In this document: positions 25,622 to 41,910 of the stretch, in pieces
How positions within the stretch are numbered: position 1 is the first letter of the stretch
How the letters are laid out: every line of letters begins with the position of its first letter
Origin: Chloroflexota bacterium
Lineage (GTDB): Bacteria; Chloroflexota; Anaerolineae; Caldilineales; Caldilineaceae
Reading direction: 5' to 3'
Assembly (NCBI GenBank): GCA_018969295.1
Contig: JAGWYN010000001.1
Coordinates: 124,001-188,000 of the forward strand
Length of the DNA: 64,000 bases
The notes under the pieces: generated by a model
Told to the model about the DNA's origin: nothing
The model's input: only the letters and a program-made list of their open reading frames with translations
Databases searched by the model: none
Position numbers and translations under genes: made by a program

Positions 25622-27688
25622 TTACTCTCCGGGCAGACGGATACTTCTGCGCAGCGCAGCTGCCAGCGCCTCTGCGGAGGTCAGAGGCAGTTGGCAGGTA
25701 TAGTTTTCACAGACATAGGCCGTTGGCCGTCCGTCGACCAGGGAACGTCCTGTCAGCAGAGGCAGCAGCACCTCCTGGCCTGGTTCCTGGCATGCCAGCA
25801 CGGTTCCGGGCAGAAAGTAGCGGCGGGCTGCCGACAACAAGGCTGCTGTAGCCGGGTCTTTTGCCGGCCCGACGATCGCAATTTCCTGGCTGGGAGCCAG
25901 ATGGCTTTCCAGGACACCCAGCAGCCGGCCAAAGCCAGTTGGCTGGCGAGCCATGGCTTCCTTCATCCTCAGCAGAATTCGTTCTGTCTCGCGGCGATAG
26001 TCAGGTTTGTCGAGCAAGATGGCGAGGCGCAGCAGCACTTCAGCAGCCAACGAGTTGCCAGAGGGAAGTGCGTTGTCGATGAACTCTTTGCGTCGCACGA
26101 TCAGCGCTTCGTGGTCAACCCCAGTCTGAAAAAAGCCGCCAGCCGGGTCGTAAAACTGGGCGAAGATCCACTGGGCCAGCCGAGCAGCCTCTCCCAGCCA
26201 GCGAAGGTCGAAGGTCGCTTCATAGAGCGCGACCAAAGAGCGGCTGAAAGCAGCGTAATCCTCCAGGTAGGCGTTGAACCGGGCCCGCCCACCCTGGTAG
26301 GAACGAAAAAGACGTCCATCGGGCTGGCTCAGCGCAGCCAAAACAAAGTCTGCTGCCCGGCAGGCAGCGGCGAGTGCGTCGGGGCGATCCAGAAGGCTTC
26401 CACATTCGGCCAAGGCGTGGATCATCAGCCCGTTCCATTCGGTGAGGATTTTTTCGTCGCGGCCTGGCCGGATGCGCAGCTCACGGCGGGAGAAGAGCAC
26501 CGACCGAGCCTGGCTCAGGAGCTGTTCGACGGCTGCAGCGCTGAGCTGGAAGCGCCGTCCCACCTCTTCTGTGCTGCGCACCACGCTGAGAATTGTGTGG
26601 CCCTCAAAATTGCCACGTTTGGACACGCCATAATAGTCGCTAAAAACGGCTGCACTTTGGGGGTCGAGCATGCTGTCGATCTCTGCCTGATCCCAGACAA
26701 AAAATTTGCCTTCGTGCCCTTCGCTGTCGGCATCTTGGGTGCTGTAGAAGCCTCCGTCTGGTGCGGTCATCTCGCGCAGCACAAAGTCGATCGTCTGCTC
26801 GACGACCTGGCGGAAGAGGGGGCGACCTGTCACCTGCCAGCCATGCAGGTAGGTGCGCAGCAGCTGCGCGTTGTCGTAGAGCATTTTTTCAAAATGGGGG
26901 ACTAACCAGAACCTGTCGACGCTGTACCGGTGGAAGCCGCCGCCGAGTTGGTCGTAGAGGCCGCCCAGCGCCATTTTTTCGAGGGTCAACTCGGTCAGGT
27001 GCAGGGCATCCAAGTCGCCGGTGCGGCTGAAATAGGCCAGGGCAAAGTCGAGGATCATGGGCTGGGGGAATTTGGGTTGGCTGCCGAAGCCTCCTTCCTC
27101 CTCGTCAAAGCTCTGCAGCAGCTGCCCGATCGCCTCGTCGAGCAGATCGGTGCCCAGATCGCCCCCTTCGGCATGGAGTGCTGAGCTGCGCTGGAGCAGG
27201 GCAGTCAGCCGTTCGGCCTGGCCGTCGACCTGCTCCCGGCGGTTTTGATAGGCATCAGCCACGGCGCTCAGCACCTGCTGGAAACTGGGCATCCCGTAGC
27301 GTGGCTCTTTGGGGTAATAGGTGCCGCCGTGGAAGGGTTTGCCCTCGGGTGTCAGCCAGACACTCATGGGCCACCCTCCCTGGCCGGTCATCGCCTGTAC
27401 CGCATCCATGTAGATGGCGTCGAGGTCGGGGCGCTCTTCGCGGTCTACTTTGATGTTGACGAACAGCTTGTTCATCAGCGCTGCCGTTGCTTCGTCTTCG
27501 AAGCTTTCGTGTTCCATCACGTGGCACCAGTGGCAGGCGCTGTAGCCGACCGAGAGGAAGATCGGCTTGTCTTCGCTGCGCGCCCGCTGCAGGGCCTCTT
27601 CGCCCCAGCTGTACCAGTCCACTGGATTGTGGGCATGTTGGAGCAAGTATGGGGAGCTTTCCTGGGCCAGGCGGTTGGTCGTCTTCAT
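25622..27688 (-). CDS. SSP411/YyaL family protein with N-terminal thioredoxin-like domain (DUF255)
   Basis: A 688-residue protein with the conserved start RLAQESSPYLLQHAHNPVDW, a thioredoxin-like active site SACHWCHVMEHESFED at about residues 49-64 and NIKVDREERPDLD after it. The remainder is a six-hairpin glycosidase-like alpha-barrel. The length and domain order are those of the family, whose function is unknown beyond a possible redox or epimerase role. It starts 24 bp after rpoC stops, on the same strand, with no clear Shine-Dalgarno sequence, so it is probably read through from rpoBC. Confidence 0.88.
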   Translation of the reverse strand: MKTTNRLAQESSPYLLQHAHNPVDWYSWGEEALQRARSEDKPIFLSVGYSACHWCHVMEHESFEDEATAALMNKLFVNIKVDREERPDLDAIYMDAVQAMTGQGGWPMSVWLTPEGKPFHGGTYYPKEPRYGMPSFQQVLSAVADAYQNRREQVDGQAERLTALLQRSSALHAEGGDLGTDLLDEAIGQLLQSFDEEEGGFGSQPKFPQPMILDFALAYFSRTGDLDALHLTELTLEKMALGGLYDQLGGGFHRYSVDRFWLVPHFEKMLYDNAQLLRTYLHGWQVTGRPLFRQVVEQTIDFVLREMTAPDGGFYSTQDADSEGHEGKFFVWDQAEIDSMLDPQSAAVFSDYYGVSKRGNFEGHTILSVVRSTEEVGRRFQLSAAAVEQLLSQARSVLFSRRELRIRPGRDEKILTEWNGLMIHALAECGSLLDRPDALAAACRAADFVLAALSQPDGRLFRSYQGGRARFNAYLEDYAAFSRSLVALYEATFDLRWLGEAARLAQWIFAQFYDPAGGFFQTGVDHEALIVRRKEFIDNALPSGNSLAAEVLLRLAILLDKPDYRRETERILLRMKEAMARQPTGFGRLLGVLESHLAPSQEIAIVGPAKDPATAALLSAARRYFLPGTVLACQEPGQEVLLPLLTGRSLVDGRPTAYVCENYTCQLPLTSAEALAAALRRSIRLPGE

Positions 27689-27712
27689 AAAGTGTTTTTG
27701 TTGGAGGACAGA

Positions 27713-32335
<4,623 letters not shown>

Positions 32336-32356
32336 GCAGTTTCTGTCCTTTTTGTG

Positions 32357-36301
<3,945 letters not shown>

Positions 36302-36408
36302 GTATTCCATTCCTTGATTAGGCCATCCTGGTTAGCCATTCAATGACAAGACAAGAAGACACCAGGCAGACAGCGATCTGTGGCCGCATCTCTGCAGCTC
36401 GTCCCTAT

Positions 36409-36531
36409 CTATCTTCCGGTGTCTTCAACTCCAAACAACTGCTGTAGTTGTTGCTCAATTGTACAAAATAGATAAAAAGTCAGGTAGTCCCAGGAGGAGA
36501 AACCACAACCAGTTTCTGACAACCCCTTCAA
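36409..36531 (-). CDS. Candidate 40-codon leader ORF upstream of rpoB
   Basis: A TTG codon at 36531 lies 8 nt after a near-perfect AAGGAGG (36540-36546) inside the rpoBC leader. The frame runs 40 codons to TAG and ends Q-L-F-G-V-E-D-T-G-R. It spans the terminator-like structure, so ribosomes translating it would disrupt that structure. There is no homology that I recognise; expression is inference from the ribosome site only. Confidence 0.35.
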   Translation of the reverse strand: MKGLSETGCGFSSWDYLTFYLFCTIEQQLQQLFGVEDTGR

Positions 36532-36540
36532 CCACCTGAC
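36474..36540 (-). promoter_or_regulatory. Terminator-like attenuator structure in the rpoBC leader
   Basis: On the minus-strand RNA, GUCAGGUGGUU (36540-36530) pairs with GACUACCUGAC (36489-36479), 11 pairs with two wobbles, and is followed by UUUUU (36478-36474). Inside it AGAAAC pairs with GUUUCU (36517-36512 with 36503-36498). A further hairpin AACAACU/AGUUGUU follows at 36435-36453. It lies about 60-125 nt after the predicted transcription start. Confidence 0.5.
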
Positions 36541-36603
36541 CTCCTTACCGTACTTGCAAAATGGCTGTTCGATTCAACCTGCTGTCGAATGCCGTAAACA
36601 TGA

Positions 36604-36632
36604 ATACTAGCCGACCTTGTTTTGTCTGTCAA
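36604..36632 (-). promoter_or_regulatory. Promoter of the rpoB-rpoC operon
   Basis: On the minus strand a perfect TTGACA (36627-36632) and TAGTAT (36604-36609) are separated by exactly 17 bp. This predicts a leader of about 300 nt before rpoB. Confidence 0.65.
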
Positions 36633-36707
36633 ATCGAGATGTTTCCCAAAATCGCATGAGCCCAAAACGGGCTGCCAGGAATTGCAGCGCACAGGTTTGG
36701 ATGAATC

Positions 36708-36736
36708 TTGTTGAATGGAGCGCAGGGTGGTATACT
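36708..36736 (+). promoter_or_regulatory. Candidate promoter of the CUT2 sugar transporter operon
   Basis: TTGTTG (36708-36713) and TATACT (36731-36736) are 17 bp apart, about 70 bp upstream of the ATPase start and back-to-back with the rpoBC promoter. Confidence 0.5.
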
Positions 36737-36808
36737 AGCAAAGATTCTGACCCTGGCCAAGACACAACGATCAAATCACCAATGAGTGCAGAGGAGCTGT
36801 CACCGCAT

Positions 36809-38377
36809 ATGGACAGGCAAAGCGCCCTATTGTGGATGAAGGATGTCAGCAAAGCATTTCCTGGTGTACAGGCGTTGCAGAGTGTCAGCCTCTACGCAGC
36901 AGCCGGAGAAGTTCTGGGGTTGATTGGCCAGAACGGCGCCGGCAAGTCCACGCTGATGAAGATTCTCTCCGGCGTTTACACAATCGACAGCGGTGAGCTG
37001 TATTTCAACGGCAGCCCGCTCGTCATCCACAGCCCGCACCAGGCCCAGGAACTGGGCATCTCCATCATTTACCAGGAACTCAACCTGATGCCCAACCTCT
37101 CCGTCATGGAGAATATTTTTATTGGCCGCGAGCCGGGGGGAGCCGTGTTCGTCGACCGTCGCCAGTTGGAACAGCAGACGCGTGCAATTCTCGAACGGAT
37201 GCACATGCATCTGCGTCCGACCGCGCTGCTCCGCTCGTTGTCTGTCGCCGAACAGCAGATGGTCGAGATTGCCAAAGCGATCTCGCGCGATGTGCGCGTG
37301 CTGATTATGGACGAGCCCACCTCAGCGCTCAGCGAGGCCGAGGTGGAAACTCTTTTCGAGATCATTCGGGAACTGAAGCGCAGCGGCGTCGCGGTCATCT
37401 TCATCTCTCACCGTCTGGAGGAGGTGCTCCACATCTGTGATCGGGTCAGCGTGCTGCGCGATGGGCAGAATGCCGGTGATGTGCAGGTGGCCGATACCAG
37501 CCGCGAGGAGTTGATCCGCAGGATGGTCGGCCGTTCGCTCGAACAGTTTTTCCATCGCACAGAACACCTGGACGGCAGCGTTTCCAGTACAGAGGTGGTG
37601 CTCGAAGTCCAGAAGATCCACCGGCGCGGCAATACGCTCAACCCCGATGCAGTGGTGCTCGACGATGTCAGTTTCAGCCTGCGTCGAGGTGAGATCCTGG
37701 GGTTGGCCGGGTTGGTCGGCGCTGGGCGCACTGAGCTGGTCCGTACTATCTTTGGGGCCGACCGCCGCCGCAGCGGCCGCATCTTGTTGAATGGCCGTGA
37801 AGTGAACATTCACTCCCCGGTCGATGCCATCCGGCTGGGAATCGGGTTGGTGCCGGAAGACCGCAAGGCACAGGGGTTGATCCTAGGGCTGGCGGTGCGT
37901 GAAAACATGACGTTGGCCCATCTCGACACGTTGAGCCGTGCAGAGTTTGTCCAGCTGGCCACAGAACGGCGTCTGGTCACCGAATACATCGAACGCTTTG
38001 AAATTCGTACGCCGAGCATGGAACAGAAGGTCGTCAACCTGAGCGGCGGCAACCAGCAAAAAGTGGTGATTGCCAAGTGGCTGATGCTTACCCCCCAAAT
38101 TTTGATCATGGACGAGCCGACGCGCGGCATCGACGTCGGTGCCAAGTCTGAAATTTATGAGCTGATGCACCAGCTGGCCACCCACGGCATCAGCATCATC
38201 ATGATTTCCTCGGAGTTCCCGGAATTGCTCGCCATGTGTGACCGCATCGTCTGTCTGGCCGAAGGCCGTGTGACCGGCGAGCTGCTGCATCGTGAGGCAA
38301 CCCTGGAGACCTTGATGCATTTCTGCACCCTGCGCAGGCAGGTTGTGTCCGTCAGCGAAGGAGCCATAGCCCTGTGA
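36809..38377 (+). CDS. CUT2 sugar ABC importer ATPase (RbsA/MglA type)
   Basis: A 522-residue protein with two ABC domains. The N-terminal one has KAFPGVQAL, Walker A GQNGAGKST and the LSVAEQQMVEIAKA signature; the second has the degenerate GLAGLVGAGRTE, the signature LSGGNQQKVVIAKWL and MDEPTRGIDVGAKSEIY. This is the architecture of ribose/galactose/xylose importers. The ATG at 36809 is chosen because the sequence from there aligns with the usual RbsA start and GAGGAG lies upstream; ATG 36782 is an alternative. Its stop overlaps the permease start. Confidence 0.9.
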   Translation: MDRQSALLWMKDVSKAFPGVQALQSVSLYAAAGEVLGLIGQNGAGKSTLMKILSGVYTIDSGELYFNGSPLVIHSPHQAQELGISIIYQELNLMPNLSVMENIFIGREPGGAVFVDRRQLEQQTRAILERMHMHLRPTALLRSLSVAEQQMVEIAKAISRDVRVLIMDEPTSALSEAEVETLFEIIRELKRSGVAVIFISHRLEEVLHICDRVSVLRDGQNAGDVQVADTSREELIRRMVGRSLEQFFHRTEHLDGSVSSTEVVLEVQKIHRRGNTLNPDAVVLDDVSFSLRRGEILGLAGLVGAGRTELVRTIFGADRRRSGRILLNGREVNIHSPVDAIRLGIGLVPEDRKAQGLILGLAVRENMTLAHLDTLSRAEFVQLATERRLVTEYIERFEIRTPSMEQKVVNLSGGNQQKVVIAKWLMLTPQILIMDEPTRGIDVGAKSEIYELMHQLATHGISIIMISSEFPELLAMCDRIVCLAEGRVTGELLHREATLETLMHFCTLRRQVVSVSEGAIAL

Positions 38378-39390
38378 CGATGAAGCAAAATACCCCATCT
38401 GCCCCACGCCCGATCGACTGGACCGCGTACGCCAGCCAGCTCGGTGCCTTGGGGGTCTTGATCGCGATCTGTATTATCTTTGCGCTGATCGAGCCAGCTT
38501 TTGTCTCCTCGCGCAATATCTTTAATGTGCTGCGCCAGGTCTCGATTTATGGGCTGCTGGCGGTTGGCATGACGTTTGTGATTCTGACCGGAGGGATTGA
38601 CCTTTCAATCGGTTCCTTGCTGGCGCTCGCCGGGCTGGTCTCCGCTGCGGTCTACAAAGGGGGGATGGGGTTGCTTTCGGCGGGTACCGCAGGCCAGGCA
38701 GAAGGGTTTGGTCTGATACCTGCGATTGCGGCGGCTGTGGCGGTTGGGGTGCTCGGTGGGTTGTTGCAAGGGACTGCCATTGCCCGGCTCAAAGTTCCTC
38801 CGTTCATCGTCACGCTGGGGGGGCTCACGGCTTTTCGAGGGGGGGCCCTGCTCTTCTCCAGCGGCCAGCCTATCAGCACCTTCACCGACGAATACAAATT
38901 TTGGGGGCAGGGCATGGTGGGACCTGTGCCTGTCCCGGTGATCATCTTTCTCGGTTTTGCTCTGCTGGCCTATGTCGTGCTGCGTTATACACGTTACGGC
39001 CGTCATCTCTACGCTGTGGGCGGCAACCCGGAGGCTGCTCGCCTTTCCGGGCTCAATGTCAGCCGGATCGTGCTCAGCGTCTACGTCATTACCGGCTTCT
39101 TTGCCGGGCTTTCTGGTTTTCTGCTCTCTTCCCGGCTCAACTCGGCGGAACAGGTGGCCGGGGTCGGCTACGAGTTGACTGTGATCGCCGGTGTCGTGAT
39201 CGGTGGGACCAGCCTGTTCGGCGGCGAAGGTGGAATTTTTGGGACGGTGATCGGTATTTTGTTGATCGGTGTGCTCAGCAATGGGCTGACCTTGTTGAAT
39301 GTTTCTCCCTACTACCAGCAAATCTTGGTTGGCCTGATCATCGTTTTTGCTGTCTATCTCGACCAGCTGGTCAAGCGGCGCCGCCGGTAG
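38374..39390 (+). CDS. CUT2 sugar ABC importer permease (RbsC type)
   Basis: A 338-residue membrane protein with about ten hydrophobic segments and the family phrases VGMTFVILTGGIDLSIGS, PPFIVTLGGLTAFRG, YAVGGNPEAARLSG and GGTSLFGGEGGIFGTVIG. It starts with GTG at 38374 overlapping the ATPase stop, or with ATG at 38380. It forms the channel for the monosaccharide bound by the following lipoprotein. Confidence 0.92.
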   Translation: MTMKQNTPSAPRPIDWTAYASQLGALGVLIAICIIFALIEPAFVSSRNIFNVLRQVSIYGLLAVGMTFVILTGGIDLSIGSLLALAGLVSAAVYKGGMGLLSAGTAGQAEGFGLIPAIAAAVAVGVLGGLLQGTAIARLKVPPFIVTLGGLTAFRGGALLFSSGQPISTFTDEYKFWGQGMVGPVPVPVIIFLGFALLAYVVLRYTRYGRHLYAVGGNPEAARLSGLNVSRIVLSVYVITGFFAGLSGFLLSSRLNSAEQVAGVGYELTVIAGVVIGGTSLFGGEGGIFGTVIGILLIGVLSNGLTLLNVSPYYQQILVGLIIVFAVYLDQLVKRRRR

Positions 39391-39484
39391 CCCTGCCGTT
39401 GTGTGTTTCGCTGCAGTGCGATCCTCAGTCAGTTGCTCTGCGGCGTTCATTTTTTTTGGTTCAATTTCACAAGGAGAGGTGACT

Positions 39485-40492
39485 ATGCGTAAAAGTTTTG
39501 CCATGCGAAGTCTCTACATCGTTTCCAGCCTGATCGTTTTGCTGGCGCTTGTGCTGGCGGGCTGTGCGCCGTCGGCGGCGCCTTCCGAGGGCAGTGAGGC
39601 TGCCGAGCCTGCTGCTGAAGCCAAGGTCTACCGCATTGCGTTTTCGGTGCCGGCGATGAGCTTCCCCTTCTTCGTGCACATGGAGAAACAGGTGCGGGAC
39701 GAAGCGGCGAAGATCGGCAACATCGAGATCATCACGCTCGACGGCCAGGACAACACGACCAAGCAGGTGGCTGACCTGGAAGGTGTGATTGCGCTCGGCT
39801 ACGACGGCCTGATCGTCAGCCCGCGTACCAACGAAGGGGTCGCTCCGGTCATCCAGCAGGTGATCGACGCAGGAATTCCGGTGGTCACCATCGACCGCCG
39901 TGCCGACGGTGTCAACGGGCTGCTGGCACATGTCGGCGCCGACAACGTGCTCGGCGGCGAAGCGCAGGGCGCAGCGATCCTGAGCCTCTTCCCAGAGGGC
40001 GCCAAGATCATCGAACTGCTCGGCACGCCTGGTGCCTCGCCAGCCATCGATCGCTCTGCGGGTCTGCACAACGTGATCGACCCGGCGGGCAACATCGAGG
40101 TGGTTTGTCAGCAGACGGGCAACTTCAACCGAGACGGTGGGTTGACCGTGACCGAGAACTGTCTGGCCTCCAACCCGGATGTGCAGGCGATCGTTGCGGC
40201 CAACGACGACATGGCGCTGGGTGCCATCGAGGCAGCCAAGGCTGCCGGCGTCGCCATCCCGATCATTGGCTTTGACGCCCTGCCGGAGGCTCTGTTGGCG
40301 GTGCGTGACGGGGCCCTCTACGGCTCGGTCGAGCAGTTCCCGGGCGGCCAGTCGCGTACGGCGCTGCAGACGATCGTCAATTTCATCGTTGCGGGGACAG
40401 CGCCGGCCAGCGATGTGGTGCTGCTCACCCCCAAGTTGATCACGACCGAGAACTTTGACGAAGCCGAGCGTATCGGCGAAATTCCTCAGTAA
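39485..40492 (+). CDS. CUT2 sugar-binding lipoprotein (RbsB-like)
   Basis: A 335-residue protein with a lipoprotein signal ending L-A-G-C (Cys about 27). The mature domain has the periplasmic-binding fold of the ribose/galactose family: YRIAFSVPAMSFPFFVHME, LDGQDNTTKQVADLEGVIA, PVVTIDRRADGV, VAANDDMALGAIEAAKAAG and IIGFDALPEALLAVRDGAL. The sugar is probably a pentose or hexose, not decidable here. AAGGAGAGGTGA precedes the ATG. Confidence 0.92.
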   Translation: MRKSFAMRSLYIVSSLIVLLALVLAGCAPSAAPSEGSEAAEPAAEAKVYRIAFSVPAMSFPFFVHMEKQVRDEAAKIGNIEIITLDGQDNTTKQVADLEGVIALGYDGLIVSPRTNEGVAPVIQQVIDAGIPVVTIDRRADGVNGLLAHVGADNVLGGEAQGAAILSLFPEGAKIIELLGTPGASPAIDRSAGLHNVIDPAGNIEVVCQQTGNFNRDGGLTVTENCLASNPDVQAIVAANDDMALGAIEAAKAAGVAIPIIGFDALPEALLAVRDGALYGSVEQFPGGQSRTALQTIVNFIVAGTAPASDVVLLTPKLITTENFDEAERIGEIPQ

Positions 40493-40503
40493 GACCGCAG
40501 ATT

Positions 40504-40548
40504 CTCTGTGTGCAGCGGGCCATCGATTCTGGTCTGCTGCACACAGAG
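40504..40548 (+). other. Intercistronic hairpin after the sugar-binding lipoprotein gene
   Basis: CTCTGTGTGCAGC (40504-40516) pairs perfectly with 40536-40548 around a 19-nt loop. It lies 12 nt after the binding-protein stop and has only a weak pyrimidine tail, so it may protect the upstream mRNA or partly terminate before the cupin gene. Confidence 0.6.
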
Positions 40549-40590
40549 CATTCTTCCCCCTCTGCTTTGCCAGCAAGGACACATAAACCC

Positions 40591-41808
40591 ATGACCACAC
40601 CAACCAAAACAATTCACGCTGCCTTTGAAGCGGGTGAAGGAATTCTGCGCCTGGCTCCGACCTGGGTACCGCGTTCGTTTTGCATTCCTGGGCGCCGGAT
40701 CAAGCTCGATCCACGGGATTATTACTCGTTTGGTGCCGTTCGCGGCGGGATCGACGAGCGCTGGTTTTCCTCTACGACCAAAGCTGACAACGGTCCGCTG
40801 ACCACGCCCGATGAAGGGCTGAGCTATGTCGTCTACGAGGCAGGCGGCGCCGTATACAAAGTGCTGCTGATCGACGCAGTCGCCGAGCTGGGTGCGGCGT
40901 TGCTCGGCGACGCCCTCTGGAGCCAGTACGGCAAGTGGCCGATTTACTCCAAATTTTTTGACAACCGCGACCCGCTGCCCCACCATCTGCACCAGACCCA
41001 GGAATTTGCCAGCCTGGTTGGGATGGAGCAAAAACCGGAGGCGTACTACTATCCGCCCCAGCTCAACAACCATGGCGGTACCTTTCCGCACACCTTCTTT
41101 GGGTTGGAACCTGGCACCACCCGCGCACAGGTACGCCGCTGTCTGGAAATCTGGAACGAGGGAGACAACCAGATCACCAATCTGTCCAAAGCCTATCGGT
41201 TGGAACCAGGCACCGGGTGGTACGTGCCGGCTGGCGTGCTGCACGCTCCTGGCAGTCTTTGTACCTACGAGCCGCAGTGGGCCAGTGATGTGTTCGCCAT
41301 GTTTCAGTCGTTGGTCGCCGAGGTGCCGATCGAGTGGGGGAACCTGGTCAAGAATGTGCCAGCTGACCGCCAACAGGATCTTGATTTTTTGGTCGACATG
41401 GTCGACTGGGAGGCCAATGTGCTGGTGGACCTCAAAGCCCGCTATTTCCGCCCGCCGCTTTTGGTCAAACCACAGCCCGAGATGGAGGAGGGCGGCTATA
41501 TCGAGCGGTGGATCACCTATGGCAATCCCTACTTTGCAGCCAAAGAGCTGACTGTGCTGCCGGGTCGCACTGCCACGATTCGCGATGCGGGTGCCTACGG
41601 CTTTATTACGGTCCAGGGCCACGGCACTCTCGACCGTCACCTGATTGAGACGCCAGCTTTGATTCGTTTTGGCCAGCTCACCTACGACGAATACTTTGTC
41701 TCTGCTGCTGCAGCCGCGCGGGGGGTGCAGATCACCAATCTCAGCCGGAGCGACCCGTTGGTGATGCTCAAACATTTTGGCCCGAACCCGGAGTCCCCTG
41801 CCGCCTGA
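40591..41808 (+). CDS. Cupin protein related to class I mannose-6-phosphate isomerase
   Basis: A 405-residue cupin protein. Metal-binding candidates are the histidines and glutamate of PHHLHQTQEF and the histidine of PAGVLHAPG; NNHGGTFPHTFFGLEPGTT and YRLEPGTGWYVPAGVLH are PMI-like segments. As the last gene of the sugar importer operon it probably isomerises the incoming sugar or its phosphate. No sugar kinase or second enzyme is in the operon, so the pathway is incomplete here. The ATG follows AAGGA by about 12 nt. Confidence 0.72.
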   Translation: MTTPTKTIHAAFEAGEGILRLAPTWVPRSFCIPGRRIKLDPRDYYSFGAVRGGIDERWFSSTTKADNGPLTTPDEGLSYVVYEAGGAVYKVLLIDAVAELGAALLGDALWSQYGKWPIYSKFFDNRDPLPHHLHQTQEFASLVGMEQKPEAYYYPPQLNNHGGTFPHTFFGLEPGTTRAQVRRCLEIWNEGDNQITNLSKAYRLEPGTGWYVPAGVLHAPGSLCTYEPQWASDVFAMFQSLVAEVPIEWGNLVKNVPADRQQDLDFLVDMVDWEANVLVDLKARYFRPPLLVKPQPEMEEGGYIERWITYGNPYFAAKELTVLPGRTATIRDAGAYGFITVQGHGTLDRHLIETPALIRFGQLTYDEYFVSAAAAARGVQITNLSRSDPLVMLKHFGPNPESPAA

Positions 41809-41847
41809 TTGGGGGGGCGGGGCCTCTGAGGCGGCGTGTGGCAAGTC

Positions 41848-41885
41848 GATGGGGGGCATGCGGGTGGCCCCGTTTGTCCCCCATC
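41848..41885. terminator. Putative bidirectional terminator between the cupin gene and murE
   Basis: GATGGGGG (41848-41855) pairs with CCCCCATC (41878-41885), with a further CGGG/CCCG pairing inside. It lies in the 102-bp gap between convergent genes. No T-run is present. Confidence 0.45.
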
Positions 41886-41910
41886 TGCAAGCGGCGTTGC
41901 GTGCGGAGAT

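Noticed and set aside
36541..36560. The AAGGAGG at 36540-36546 as a ribosome site for rpoB itself
   Set aside because: It is about 240 nt upstream of the rpoB start, so it cannot serve rpoB directly; it is considered for the leader ORF instead.
36421..36600. L10-type ribosomal leader or a stand-alone small RNA upstream of rpoB
   Set aside because: rplJ and rplL are not adjacent and the structure lacks the kink-turn of the L10 leader; a leader attenuator is the simpler reading.
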